Positions 47,868 through 55,125 of a stretch of DNA of 64,000 nt are shown here, one piece after another (the first letter of the stretch is position 1; every line of letters starts with the position of its first letter). The notes beneath the pieces are model-generated. The model ran no database searches. It worked only from the letters and a program-made list of their open reading frames with translations, and had not been told where the DNA came from. The stretch is taken from positions 1 through 64,000 of the forward strand of contig NZ_LZMC01000038.1 of NCBI RefSeq assembly GCF_001668615.1. Reading direction: 5' to 3'. The DNA comes from Mycobacterium sp. 1274761.0. GTDB lineage: Bacteria; Actinomycetota; Actinomycetes; Mycobacteriales; Mycobacteriaceae. The position numbers and the translations under genes are program-made.

Positions 47868-48508
47868 CGTTCGGGCTCCGGGTAGAACGGCGGCGCCAGC
47901 TCGCCCCAATGCAGGCAGCTCCACCGGCCATCCGTAATCGGCGCCAGCACAACGGATTCGGCGTTGCCAAGGTGATGGTCAAGAGCGAACCCGGCGTCGA
48001 CGCCGGCCAGCGTCGCGGCCGTGAGCCGGATCGCCGCGCCGTGGCTCACCACGACGATGTCCCCGCGCCACGCGTCGTCGTCGAGGTAGCGCAGCCGCAG
48101 CTGGGTCAATGCGGGGACGTAACGGTCGAGCACGTCGCGTCCGCTCTCGCCACCGGGCAACCGGGCGTCGAGGTCACCCCGGTGCCACCGGTGATACACC
48201 GTCTGGAAGTCCGCGATGGCGGCGTCGTCGTCGCGGTCTTCCAGCTCGCCGACCTGAGCCTCGTGGATGCCCTCGATCGCCACCGGCGCCAGCCCACGCT
48301 CGTCGGCGATCTCGGTCGCCGTCTGCGTGGCACGCACCGCGATCGAATGCGCAACCAACCCGATATCGTGCCGCCAACTGCGGGCGAAGGTGCGGGCCTG
48401 CGCACGCCCGAGATCTGTCAGCTCCGCGCCTGGCGGGCGGGTGTCGAGTCGGTGGGCGACGTTGCTGTATGACTGGCCGTGTCGGACCAGCACCAGCCGC
48501 CCACTCAT
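47822..48508 (-). CDS. Histidine phosphatase / phosphoglycerate-mutase-like protein (Rv3837c homologue)
   Basis: A 228-residue branch 1 histidine phosphatase. The phospho-accepting His is in LVRHGQSYSN, the catalytic Arg/Glu follow in RATQTATEI and HEAQVGELE, and the second His is in VVSHGAAIR. Such proteins are usually broad phosphatases rather than glycolytic mutases, so the substrate is open. The ATG at 48508 overlaps the pheA stop by four bases (ATGA), so it is co-translated with prephenate dehydratase. Confidence 0.88.
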   Translation of the reverse strand: MSGRLVLVRHGQSYSNVAHRLDTRPPGAELTDLGRAQARTFARSWRHDIGLVAHSIAVRATQTATEIADERGLAPVAIEGIHEAQVGELEDRDDDAAIADFQTVYHRWHRGDLDARLPGGESGRDVLDRYVPALTQLRLRYLDDDAWRGDIVVVSHGAAIRLTAATLAGVDAGFALDHHLGNAESVVLAPITDGRWSCLHWGELAPPFYPEPERHPVEDALQSVDPMG

Positions 48509-49413
48509 GTCCTGCCTTTCCTCAGTGCGTTCACCCAGCGAGTCGCCTCGTCCAGCCGCGGCGGCGGTGCCCCGGCGGCCGATCCCGTCGGCCATGACCC
48601 CAGATATCTCACACCTGCACAACGTCGATGCAGCGCTTTGAGTGCCTCGGCGACAGGGTCGTCCTCAATGTGCCCAACACAGTCGAGGAAGAAAACATAG
48701 GTGCCCAATTCTTTTCGGGTGGGCCGGGACTCGATGCGGGTGAGGTCGATGTCGCGGATGGAGAACTCGGTCATCGCCGACACCAGCGCGCCGGGCACAT
48801 TGTCGAGTTCGAGCACCACCGACGTGCGATCGGCACCGGTGCTCGCCGGCGGCGGACCCGGCGGGCCGACCAGGACGAAGCGCGTCTTGGCATTGGGTTC
48901 GTCGACGACGCCGGACGCCAGCACCTCGAGCCCGTAGCGCTGGGCGGCCAGGACGGTCGTGACCGCGGCGTCGGCGCGGCCGTCGGCGACGTCGGCGGCC
49001 GCCGCGGCGTTGGAGTCGGCGGGCTGGAATGTGGTGTGCGGCAGATTTTCCGAAGCCCACCGGGCCACCTGTGCGCGCGCCACCGGATAGGCGGCGATCG
49101 TTTCAGGTGCGGTGACACCGGCGCGCACCGCGATGGTGAATGCGATCTCGAGGGTGAACTCGGCGACGATCTGGACGGGGGGACCGCTGGCGAGGCTGTC
49201 CAGCGTCGGCAGCACGGACCCCTCGATCGAGTTCTCGATGGGCACACACGCGTAGTCGGCCTCGCCGCCGCGCAGCATCTCCACCGCGCCCGCCGGGCTC
49301 GTCGCGGGGATGGCGTCGAACTCGGCCAACGGCACCAAGTTCGCCGCTGTCATCTCGCGTAACGCCGCCTCGGTGAACGTTCCTTCTGGCCCGAGGTATG
49401 CGATGCGCGGCAC
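48505..49413 (-). CDS. pheA: Prephenate dehydratase PheA
   Basis: A 302-residue enzyme that converts prephenate to phenylpyruvate in phenylalanine synthesis. The N-terminal catalytic domain begins IAYLGPEGTFTEAAL and includes the conserved CVPIENSIEGSV and the Thr in NAKTRFVLVG. The C-terminal ACT domain (SVVLELDNVPGALVSAMTEFS to ESRPTRKELGTYVFFLD) carries the ESRP motif, which mediates allosteric control by phenylalanine. The start is GTG. The histidine phosphatase gene is coupled downstream. The divergent gene upstream has iron boxes in the shared 97-112-base gap. Confidence 0.95.
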   Translation of the reverse strand: MPRIAYLGPEGTFTEAALREMTAANLVPLAEFDAIPATSPAGAVEMLRGGEADYACVPIENSIEGSVLPTLDSLASGPPVQIVAEFTLEIAFTIAVRAGVTAPETIAAYPVARAQVARWASENLPHTTFQPADSNAAAAADVADGRADAAVTTVLAAQRYGLEVLASGVVDEPNAKTRFVLVGPPGPPPASTGADRTSVVLELDNVPGALVSAMTEFSIRDIDLTRIESRPTRKELGTYVFFLDCVGHIEDDPVAEALKALHRRCAGVRYLGSWPTGSAAGAPPPRLDEATRWVNALRKGRT

Positions 49414-49477
49414 CGTCCAACCCTATCGGCTGGGCGGCGAATCCCTGGTGAAGCTGCGACGAAGGCCTTGCCGGACA

Positions 49478-49510
49478 AGTTAGGGTCCGCTAACTTAGGG
49501 CCACCTAACG
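49478..49510 (+). promoter_or_regulatory. Two overlapping IdeR/DtxR-like iron boxes
   Basis: TTAGGGTCCGCTAACTTAG (49480-49498) matches the 19-base IdeR consensus at about 14 positions, and a second TTAGG-GCCA-CCTAA element begins inside it (49495-49508). The outer AAGTTAG / CTAACTT arms (49478-49497) are a perfect inverted repeat. It lies directly before the DUF2470 gene, whose M. tuberculosis homologue Rv3839 is iron- and IdeR-repressed (recollection). Confidence 0.7.
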
Positions 49511-49525
49511 ATGGGAAGGCACGGT

Positions 49526-50332
49526 ATGGCTGCACCGGCAACGACTGGCACCACGACGAAGGCACCAACGACGGCCGAGCGGATCCGCAGCACCTGCGTG
49601 TGCGCCGGCGGCGCGATGATCGCGGTCGAGGGGGTCGAGCCGGTTGCCACCGCGGTGCACCACCTGCTCGACGACGGCTCGTTCGCCGTCACCATCCCCG
49701 TGCACGGCGTCGTCGCCGAGAGGACGGTCACCGCGGGCGCAGCCGGCGTGCCTGCCGTGCTGGAGATGACCGATTATGCCCCGCTGCCGCTGAGGGAGCC
49801 GGTGCGATCGCTGGTGTGGATCCGGGGCGCGCTGCAGGCCGTGCCCGACTCGGAGATCACCGGGATGCTGGACCTGATCGCCGCCGCCGACCCCAACCCG
49901 GCGCTGCTGGGGGTGAACACCACCGACGGCGACACCAAGCTCACCCTGGTTCGCCTCGAGGTCGAGTCTGTCGTCGTCGCGGACTCCACCGGAGCCGAGG
50001 CCGTCGGCGTCTCCGCGCTGCTACAGGCGCGTCCCGACCCGTTCTGCGCCATGGAGTCCACCTGGTTGCAGCATCTCGAGTCGGCCCACCGCGACGTCAT
50101 CGACCGGCTCGCCGACCGGCTGCCTACACCGCTGCGGCGTGGCCGGGTGCGGCCGCTGGGGCTGGACCGCTATGGGATGCGGCTGCGGGTGGAGAACGAG
50201 GACGGCGACCACGACGTGCGGCTGGCTTTCCCGAGCCCGGTCGACGACGTCACCGGGCTCAGCCGGGCGATCAGGATCCTGATGGGGTGCCCGTTCCTCA
50301 ACGGCCTGCGGGCGAGACGCCCGCTAGCCTAG
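49526..50332 (+). CDS. DUF2470 protein, likely iron-regulated (Rv3839 homologue)
   Basis: A 268-residue cytosolic protein. The N-terminal half resembles the split-barrel (pyridoxamine-oxidase-like) fold and the C-terminal part resembles the DUF2470 domain found in HugZ-type haem-degrading proteins (ESAHRDVIDRLADRLP to VDDVTGLSRAIRILM). The iron boxes immediately upstream predict repression by IdeR when iron is plentiful, so a role in haem or iron use is plausible but unproven. The ATG at 49526 is chosen for GGGAAGG at 49512-49518; an in-frame ATG at 49511 would overlap the second box. The CPBP gene starts five bases later. Confidence 0.85.
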   Translation: MAAPATTGTTTKAPTTAERIRSTCVCAGGAMIAVEGVEPVATAVHHLLDDGSFAVTIPVHGVVAERTVTAGAAGVPAVLEMTDYAPLPLREPVRSLVWIRGALQAVPDSEITGMLDLIAAADPNPALLGVNTTDGDTKLTLVRLEVESVVVADSTGAEAVGVSALLQARPDPFCAMESTWLQHLESAHRDVIDRLADRLPTPLRRGRVRPLGLDRYGMRLRVENEDGDHDVRLAFPSPVDDVTGLSRAIRILMGCPFLNGLRARRPLA

Positions 50333-50337
50333 CTTCG

Positions 50338-51099
50338 GTGACCGCGCCCGAGGAGAGCTCCGATGCCGACCGGCGCGCGTTGCGCCTCGAGATCGCCGTC
50401 GTGCTGGCGGTGACGTTCGGGCTCAGCGCCTACACCGCGAGCCTCGACCTCATCGAGGCGATCCTGCTCAACCTGTCCCAGCAGACCGTTGCGCTGAACC
50501 CGCGGCTATCCCCCTTCGACCTGATCAACCTCGGGCTGAATCTGGCCCGTGTCGCACAACTCGTGGCATGGGGGGCGTTGGGCCTATACCTATTGTGGCG
50601 CAGCGGTATTGGGCTGGCCCGCATCGGGCTGGGCCGGATCCGCGGGCTCGATGTGCTGGGCGGCCTCGGGCTGGCCGCGCTCATCGGCCTGCCCGGTCTC
50701 GGTTTGTACGTCGGCGCGCGGGCGTTGGGCCTGAGCGTCTCGGTGGTGCCCTCCACGCACGAGAACCCGTGGTGGTACATCCCGGTGCTGATCCTGCTTG
50801 CGTTCGCCAATGGCTGGGCCGAAGAGGTCATCGTCGTCGGCTTCCTGCTCACCCGCCTGCAACAGCTGCGGGTGCGCCCCGCCGTGGCGCTGCTGGCAAC
50901 CAGCCTGCTGCGCGGCGCGTACCACCTCTATCAGGGTTGGGGCGCGGGCCTCGGTAACGCGGCGATGGGCCTGGTGTTCGGCCACACCTGGCGGCGTACC
51001 GGACGGCTGTGGCCGCTCGTCATCGCCCACGGGGTGATCGACACCGTCGCGTTCGTGGGATACCTCCTGCTCGCGAGGCATCTCAACTGGCTGACGTGA
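50338..51099 (+). CDS. CPBP-family intramembrane metalloprotease (CAAX/Abi type)
   Basis: A 253-residue polytopic membrane protein with about seven hydrophobic helices. The Abi/Rce1-type motifs are the EE pair in NGWAEEVIVVGFLL, then RGAYHLYQGWG and AHGVIDTVAF, which supply the Glu, His and His/Asp of the active site. Substrates in mycobacteria are unknown. The GTG at 50338 lies five bases after the DUF2470 gene, so it probably falls under the same iron-boxed promoter. A gene of this type at this place is not part of the remembered M. tuberculosis order (Rv3839-Rv3840). Confidence 0.85.
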   Translation: MTAPEESSDADRRALRLEIAVVLAVTFGLSAYTASLDLIEAILLNLSQQTVALNPRLSPFDLINLGLNLARVAQLVAWGALGLYLLWRSGIGLARIGLGRIRGLDVLGGLGLAALIGLPGLGLYVGARALGLSVSVVPSTHENPWWYIPVLILLAFANGWAEEVIVVGFLLTRLQQLRVRPAVALLATSLLRGAYHLYQGWGAGLGNAAMGLVFGHTWRRTGRLWPLVIAHGVIDTVAFVGYLLLARHLNWLT

Positions 51100-51109
51100 C
51101 CGAACCGCG

Positions 51110-51115
51110 TACATT
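51110..51115 (+). promoter_or_regulatory. Candidate -10 element of the LCP gene, leaderless
   Basis: TACATT sits six bases before the GTG start at 51122, so the mRNA would begin at the start codon. No clear -35 box is visible. If active, the LCP gene has its own transcript besides read-through from the CPBP gene. Confidence 0.35.
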
Positions 51116-51121
51116 CTCTGT

Positions 51122-52324
51122 GTGAACGGCGATCGACGGCCTCCGCCGCCGCGGCGGCGCGAGCCGTCCCAGGTCATCCGTCGCGACCCGAATCGCCCGC
51201 CGCCGACCTGGCCGCCCAATCCGCCGACTCCGCAGCGGCGTTACCCTTCCGTTCCGCCCCCGCCGCCACCGCCGCGTCAGTGGCCGAATCCCGTTGTGCG
51301 CCAACCCCCGCCGCCACGGCGACCGCCCGCCCCGCCGGCGCCGCGCCGCAAGCCCAGGCGCCGTTTGCGCCGCATCATGCTGTCGCTGTTCCTGGTGGCG
51401 GTGCTGCTCACGGTGGGTGTGATCGGCACCGCGTTCTGGGTCGATATTAAGCTGCACCGGATTCCGGCGCTCACCGCCTACACCGACCGGCCCGCCGAGG
51501 GCAGGGGCACCACCTGGCTGCTGGTCGGCTCGGACAGCCGCCAGGGGCTGACACCCGAACAGCAAGAGGAATTGGGCACCGGCGGCGATATCGGCAACGG
51601 TCACACCGACACGATCATGCTCGTGCACATCCCGGCGCCCTGGTCGGGGACCCCGACCACCATGGTCTCGATCCCCCGCGACTCGTATGTCGAGATCCCC
51701 GACTACGGCACCGACAAGATCAACGCCTCGTTCTCGTTCGGCGGCGCGCCGCTTCTTGCGCAGACCGTCGAGCAGGCCACCGGTGTGCGGTTGGATCACT
51801 ACGCCGAGGTCGAATTCGACGGCTTCGCAAGGCTTGTCGACGCCGTTGGCGGGGTGACGATGTGTCCGCCGGAGCCGATTTCCGATCCGCTGGCGGGCAT
51901 CGACCTGCCCGCGGGCTGTCAGGAACTCGACGGCCGCAACGCGCTCGGGTATGTCCGCACCCGCGCCACACCCCGCGCCGACCTGGACCGGATGGCCAAC
52001 CAACGGCAGTTCATGTCGACGCTGATGCACCGTGCGAGCAGTCCGAGCGTCTGGCTCAACCCGTTGCGCTGGTACCCGATGGCACATGCCGCCGCGGACT
52101 CGCTGACGGTCGACACCGGCGCCCACGTCTGGGATCTGGCCCGGCTCGCGTGGGCCCTGCGCGGTGACATCACCAGGACCACGGTGCCGATCGGTGAATT
52201 CACCGGAAGCGATTCGGGTTCGGTCGTGGTCTGGGACGAGGAGATCGCCGACCAGTTGTTCGCCGCGCTGCGATCGGACACCCGGGTGCCTCAGGATGTG
52301 CTCGACGCGGCCGCGATCCGTTAG
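51122..52324 (+). CDS. LytR-CpsA-Psr (LCP) family wall-polymer ligase
   Basis: A 400-residue membrane-anchored enzyme. A Pro/Arg-rich cytosolic N-terminus of about 80 residues precedes one membrane helix (LSLFLVAVLLTVGVIGTAF) and the LCP catalytic domain. Conserved arginines and aspartates appear in LLVGSDSRQG, GHTDTIMLVHI, SIPRDSYVEIP, DKINASFSFGG and YVRTRATPRADLDRMANQRQF. LCP proteins attach arabinogalactan to peptidoglycan through phosphodiester linkage. The M. tuberculosis gene here (Rv3840) encodes only about 137 residues, so this appears to be the full-length ancestral form. Its stop overlaps the glpQ1 stop on the other strand. Confidence 0.88.
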   Translation: MNGDRRPPPPRRREPSQVIRRDPNRPPPTWPPNPPTPQRRYPSVPPPPPPPRQWPNPVVRQPPPPRRPPAPPAPRRKPRRRLRRIMLSLFLVAVLLTVGVIGTAFWVDIKLHRIPALTAYTDRPAEGRGTTWLLVGSDSRQGLTPEQQEELGTGGDIGNGHTDTIMLVHIPAPWSGTPTTMVSIPRDSYVEIPDYGTDKINASFSFGGAPLLAQTVEQATGVRLDHYAEVEFDGFARLVDAVGGVTMCPPEPISDPLAGIDLPAGCQELDGRNALGYVRTRATPRADLDRMANQRQFMSTLMHRASSPSVWLNPLRWYPMAHAAADSLTVDTGAHVWDLARLAWALRGDITRTTVPIGEFTGSDSGSVVVWDEEIADQLFAALRSDTRVPQDVLDAAAIR

Positions 52325-53160
52325 TCCCGGCCCGCCGCCCCGGTCAGGCCGTTCTGCAGCCAGTCCTTGGTGCGGCCGGGATGGTTGGTCGCCACCCAGG
52401 CCACGCCGAGGTCGCGGCAGTAGCGGACATCCTCGTAATGGTCGACGGTCCAGCAGTACATCGCGCGGCCCTGGGCGGCTGCACGGTCGACGAGTTCGGG
52501 GTGTGCACGCAACGTCATGATCGACGGCCCGACCGCGGTGGCACCGACGGTGGTGGCAGCACTGCCGCCGAGATAGCGTGACGTCTCGCCCAGTAGCACG
52601 GTGGGCAGCATCGGCGCCGCGCGCCGGATCCGCCAGACGGCCGCCGCCGAGAAAGACATCACCACCGCACGCGATAAATCCGCCGACGCTGGCGAGGCGA
52701 TGCCGTAGCGGTGCAGCAGTGCGAGCACCTTGCTCTCGACCAGCGCCCCATAACGCACGGGATGTTTGGTCTCGATGAAGATCTTCACCGGCCGGTGCCA
52801 GTCGAGCACCAGCTTGACCAGATCGTCGAGGGTGAGCAGACCGGTGTCGCCCTGTGTGCCGTCGGCCCGCCAGCTGGCGTGCCAGGATCCGTAGTCCAGG
52901 GCCTTCAACTGGGCCAGCGACATCTCGCTGACCAGACCGGTGCCGTTGGAGGTGCGGTCCACCCGGCGGTCGTGCAAGCACACCAGGTGCCCGTCGCGGG
53001 TCAGCCGGACGTCACATTCGACGCCGTCGGCGCCTTCCTGCAACGCCAACTCGTATGCGGCCAGCGTGTGCTCGGGGCGGTCCGCCGACGCGCCCCGGTG
53101 GGCCACCACGAAGGGGTGACCGCCGAGGCCCTGGCCGGCGCCGGCGTCACCCGAATTCAT
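52321..53160 (-). CDS. glpQ1: Glycerophosphoryl diester phosphodiesterase GlpQ1
   Basis: A 279-residue phosphodiesterase that splits glycerophosphodiesters to glycerol-3-phosphate and an alcohol. The TIM-barrel metal site is complete: VAHRGASADRPEHTLAAYELAL, then GVECDVRLTRDGHLVCLHD, with the later IFIETKHP. No signal peptide is seen. The ATG at 53160 is preferred; an upstream in-frame start would add 12 residues and run into the next gene. Stop codons of this gene and the convergent LCP gene interlock (four bases). A ferritin gene (bfrB) separates the corresponding genes in M. tuberculosis but is missing here. Confidence 0.93.
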   Translation of the reverse strand: MNSGDAGAGQGLGGHPFVVAHRGASADRPEHTLAAYELALQEGADGVECDVRLTRDGHLVCLHDRRVDRTSNGTGLVSEMSLAQLKALDYGSWHASWRADGTQGDTGLLTLDDLVKLVLDWHRPVKIFIETKHPVRYGALVESKVLALLHRYGIASPASADLSRAVVMSFSAAAVWRIRRAAPMLPTVLLGETSRYLGGSAATTVGATAVGPSIMTLRAHPELVDRAAAQGRAMYCWTVDHYEDVRYCRDLGVAWVATNHPGRTKDWLQNGLTGAAGRD

Positions 53161-53164
53161 AGGG

Positions 53165-54196
53165 CTATGCTGCCGGGTTCTGGCCGTGGGTCTCAACTGG
53201 ACCGCTGGATTCGGGGTCAGATTGGTCGGGGACGACCACCCATCGCGTGGCCGGCTTCTCGACCGGACGGCGCTCGAAGCCCAGCACGACCCGCGCCACC
53301 AGCACCAGAGTCGCCATCGCGATGAGGTAGGCGACGATCGTCGTCACCGTGTTGTCGGCGATGCCCTGCGCATCGGTGGTGAAGCTGGTGGCGATCGAGA
53401 AGATCGACACCGCGGTGGACAGCACCCAGACGATCCACCACACCGTGATCGGTCGACGCAGTCGGCTGAGCGCATCTTCGACGCTGGCCAGTTCGAACAC
53501 GAAGACCGGCGCCCACGCCAAGTTCACGAACGGCACCAGACAGCCGACCCACAATGCCCATATCGGCCGATGTTCTTGTCGCCCAACATGATTGAAGGCC
53601 GCCGCGCGCCGGGCGATCAGCCAGTTGGTCAACAGCACGAACGTCGCGAACAACAGGAACAGCGCTGCCACGCTGGTGACGACGCCCAGCCAGGTCGCGG
53701 CCCACGCCACGATCGGATTGAGCAACACGTCGCGGTTGATGATCAACAGCACGTACCGCACGATGTGCACGAAGGCCGCGACCCCGAACACCGCAATCGT
53801 GGCGATCAGGGTGGCTCGCAGCGCTGCTGACGACGGGCCGCGCCGCAGGGCGTCCTGCTGGCGGGCCTGGTCGGTGTCGAAGTGCTCGACGAGGCCCCAG
53901 CGCGGAATCGTGGCGTAGCGCGGCGTGGGACCGAGATGACGCGGCCGTCTGCGCGGCGGCGGGGCAGCGCCGGGGCGCACCGCGATCCAGCGGTAGCCCG
54001 GCGGCAGCCGCGGCGGGTTCTTCGGGACGGCGTGTCCGGTGGGCGGAACCGGGGGCGCGGACGGGCGTGCGCTCCACTCCGACGGCGGTGGCGTGGTGCC
54101 CGGCGCCAGCAGGCTGCCGTTACAGCGCGGGCACCAGACACGCTGCCTGTCGCGCACGTTCCACCGCGTCCCGCAGCGGGAACACACCTGGATCAT
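53165..54196 (-). CDS. DUF4328 membrane protein with N-terminal zinc ribbon (Rv3843c homologue)
   Basis: A 343-residue protein. The first 30 residues form a zinc ribbon (CSRCGTRWNVRDRQRVWCPRC), followed by a Pro-rich linker with PPGYRWIAVRPGAAPPPRRR and then a membrane domain of six or so helices with the DUF4328 core (TNWLIARRAAAFNHVGRQEHRPIWALWVGCLVPFVNL). Function unknown. It lies four bases upstream of glpQ1 on the same strand, so the two are probably co-transcribed; the rhodanese gene lies 23 bases farther upstream. Confidence 0.86.
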   Translation of the reverse strand: MIQVCSRCGTRWNVRDRQRVWCPRCNGSLLAPGTTPPPSEWSARPSAPPVPPTGHAVPKNPPRLPPGYRWIAVRPGAAPPPRRRPRHLGPTPRYATIPRWGLVEHFDTDQARQQDALRRGPSSAALRATLIATIAVFGVAAFVHIVRYVLLIINRDVLLNPIVAWAATWLGVVTSVAALFLLFATFVLLTNWLIARRAAAFNHVGRQEHRPIWALWVGCLVPFVNLAWAPVFVFELASVEDALSRLRRPITVWWIVWVLSTAVSIFSIATSFTTDAQGIADNTVTTIVAYLIAMATLVLVARVVLGFERRPVEKPATRWVVVPDQSDPESSGPVETHGQNPAA

Positions 54197-54219
54197 TCGA
54201 CCAGCCTAGCGACGGTCGC

Positions 54220-54564
54220 TCAGACGGTGCCCGCACCGCCGCCGTCGGTGACCACCGGCCTGCCCGCCTCGGCCCACGCCTGCATGCCGCCGGTGACGTT
54301 GATCGGCGTGTAGCCGTTCTGCGCGAGATATTGGGCCACCCGCATGGATCGGCCGCCGAGATGACAGACGACATAGAGGTCAGCGTCGGCGTCGAGCTCG
54401 CCGAGACGCGCAGGCACCTCGCCCATGGGAATGTGCCGCGCGCCGGGGGCATGGCCCCGCTGCCACTCGTCGTGCTCCCTGACATCGAGCAGGACGACCG
54501 AGTCGTCGAAAGTCGTCGGAACGTCTGACACCTCTGCCTGCCGAACGCTTGCTGGCCCCGCCAT
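54220..54564 (-). CDS. Single-domain rhodanese sulfurtransferase
   Basis: A 114-residue rhodanese-like protein. The signature VLLDVREHDEWQRGHAPGARHIPMGE opens the domain, and the active-site Cys is in VVCHLGGRS, followed by NVTGGMQAW. It can carry a persulfide and transfer sulfur, or act as a redox sensor; the acceptor is unknown. It is first of a leftward set with the DUF4328 and glpQ1 genes. The promoter would be at the left end of the non-coding region 54565-54911, next to the DnaA-box-like cluster. Confidence 0.88.
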   Translation of the reverse strand: MAGPASVRQAEVSDVPTTFDDSVVLLDVREHDEWQRGHAPGARHIPMGEVPARLGELDADADLYVVCHLGGRSMRVAQYLAQNGYTPINVTGGMQAWAEAGRPVVTDGGGAGTV

Positions 54565-54911
54565 GCCCTCATGCTACGAGGCCGAAGTTTATCGACACAC
54601 GTCAAGCAGCAATGTGTGGCTATCCACAGTTTCCACAGATTCATCCACAGGGCCTCACTGGCCGGAAGCCCCCTGAGCTTTCGAATCTGTGCGTTTCCTT
54701 GGCGTGGCTGTGGATAACCCGCCACCGTTATCAAACGGTGATCAACAGCTGAGCAGGCTCTTAGCGAAATCGCTTGCCGCTCTAACCTTTGCAACCCTAA
54801 TGGGCCGATTGTTCGTTCGGCATCCAACCGGCTATGATCGGCGTCACAAGAGCCAGTTGTGATAGATCTCACCGGGGTGGGCACGTGTTTTTGCAGTTCA
54901 GGGGGTTCTAG
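54565..54911. other. Non-coding region between rhodanese and small membrane protein
   Basis: Roughly 350 bases without a convincing gene on either strand. It is less GC-rich than the neighbouring genes. The left half (54589-54717) holds several DnaA-box-like 9-mers, listed separately. The right half has AT-rich stretches such as CTAACCTTTGCAACCCTAAT, which may include the promoter of the gene at 54912; no clear hexamer pair was found. Confidence 0.7.
54589..54717. other. Cluster of DnaA-box-like sequences
   Basis: Near matches to TTATCCACA within 130 bases are TTATCGACA (54589-54597), CTATCCACA (54620-54628), the partial TTTCCACAG (54630-54638), TCATCCACA (54641-54649) and, on the minus strand, a perfect TTATCCACA (complement of TGTGGATAA, 54709-54717). 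Three CCACAG cores lie 9 and 12 bases apart. The cluster could bind DnaA as a titration or regulatory site; there is no evidence of an origin. Confidence 0.55.
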
Positions 54912-55067
54912 ATGACGTCGCATCCGGTCGGACCCGGGTCCGCAACGTCGTCTGAGTGGCAGTCGTCCACTCCCGCATATACGCGCAGCCAGCTCATAGC
55001 CTGCGTGCGTGCGGGCCTGATCGCGCTCGTGCTGCTGGTGGTCCTCGCCTTGATCGTCTTGTTCTGA
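54912..55067 (+). CDS. Small membrane protein, 51 residues
   Basis: An ATG at 54912 behind a G-rich stretch (GGGGG, 54901-54905) opens a 51-residue frame: a polar Ser/Pro/Thr-rich N-half (about 30 residues) and one C-terminal hydrophobic helix (AGLIALVLLVVLALIVLF). It would be a tail-anchored or single-span inner membrane protein. No family is recognised. Support comes from codon position, the separate upstream region and a hairpin after the stop. It converges on sodN. Confidence 0.5.
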   Translation: MTSHPVGPGSATSSEWQSSTPAYTRSQLIACVRAGLIALVLLVVLALIVLF

Positions 55068-55082
55068 CACACCAAAACAGCG

Positions 55083-55105
55083 CTGGTTCTCGCCATGAGA
55101 GCCAG
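55083..55105. terminator. Possible terminator between the small membrane gene and sodN
   Basis: CTGGTTCTC (55083-55091) can pair with GAGAGCCAG (55097-55105), with one G-U or mismatch and a five-base loop. It lies between two convergent genes. The stem is short and without a U-tract. Confidence 0.4.
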
Positions 55106-55125
55106 GGCCGCTTCGTGTCAGGGGA

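Noticed and set aside
54589..54911. A plasmid or chromosomal origin of replication
   Set aside because: DnaA-box-like sequences are present, but there is no dnaA, dnaN or rep gene next to them and no clear AT-rich unwinding element.
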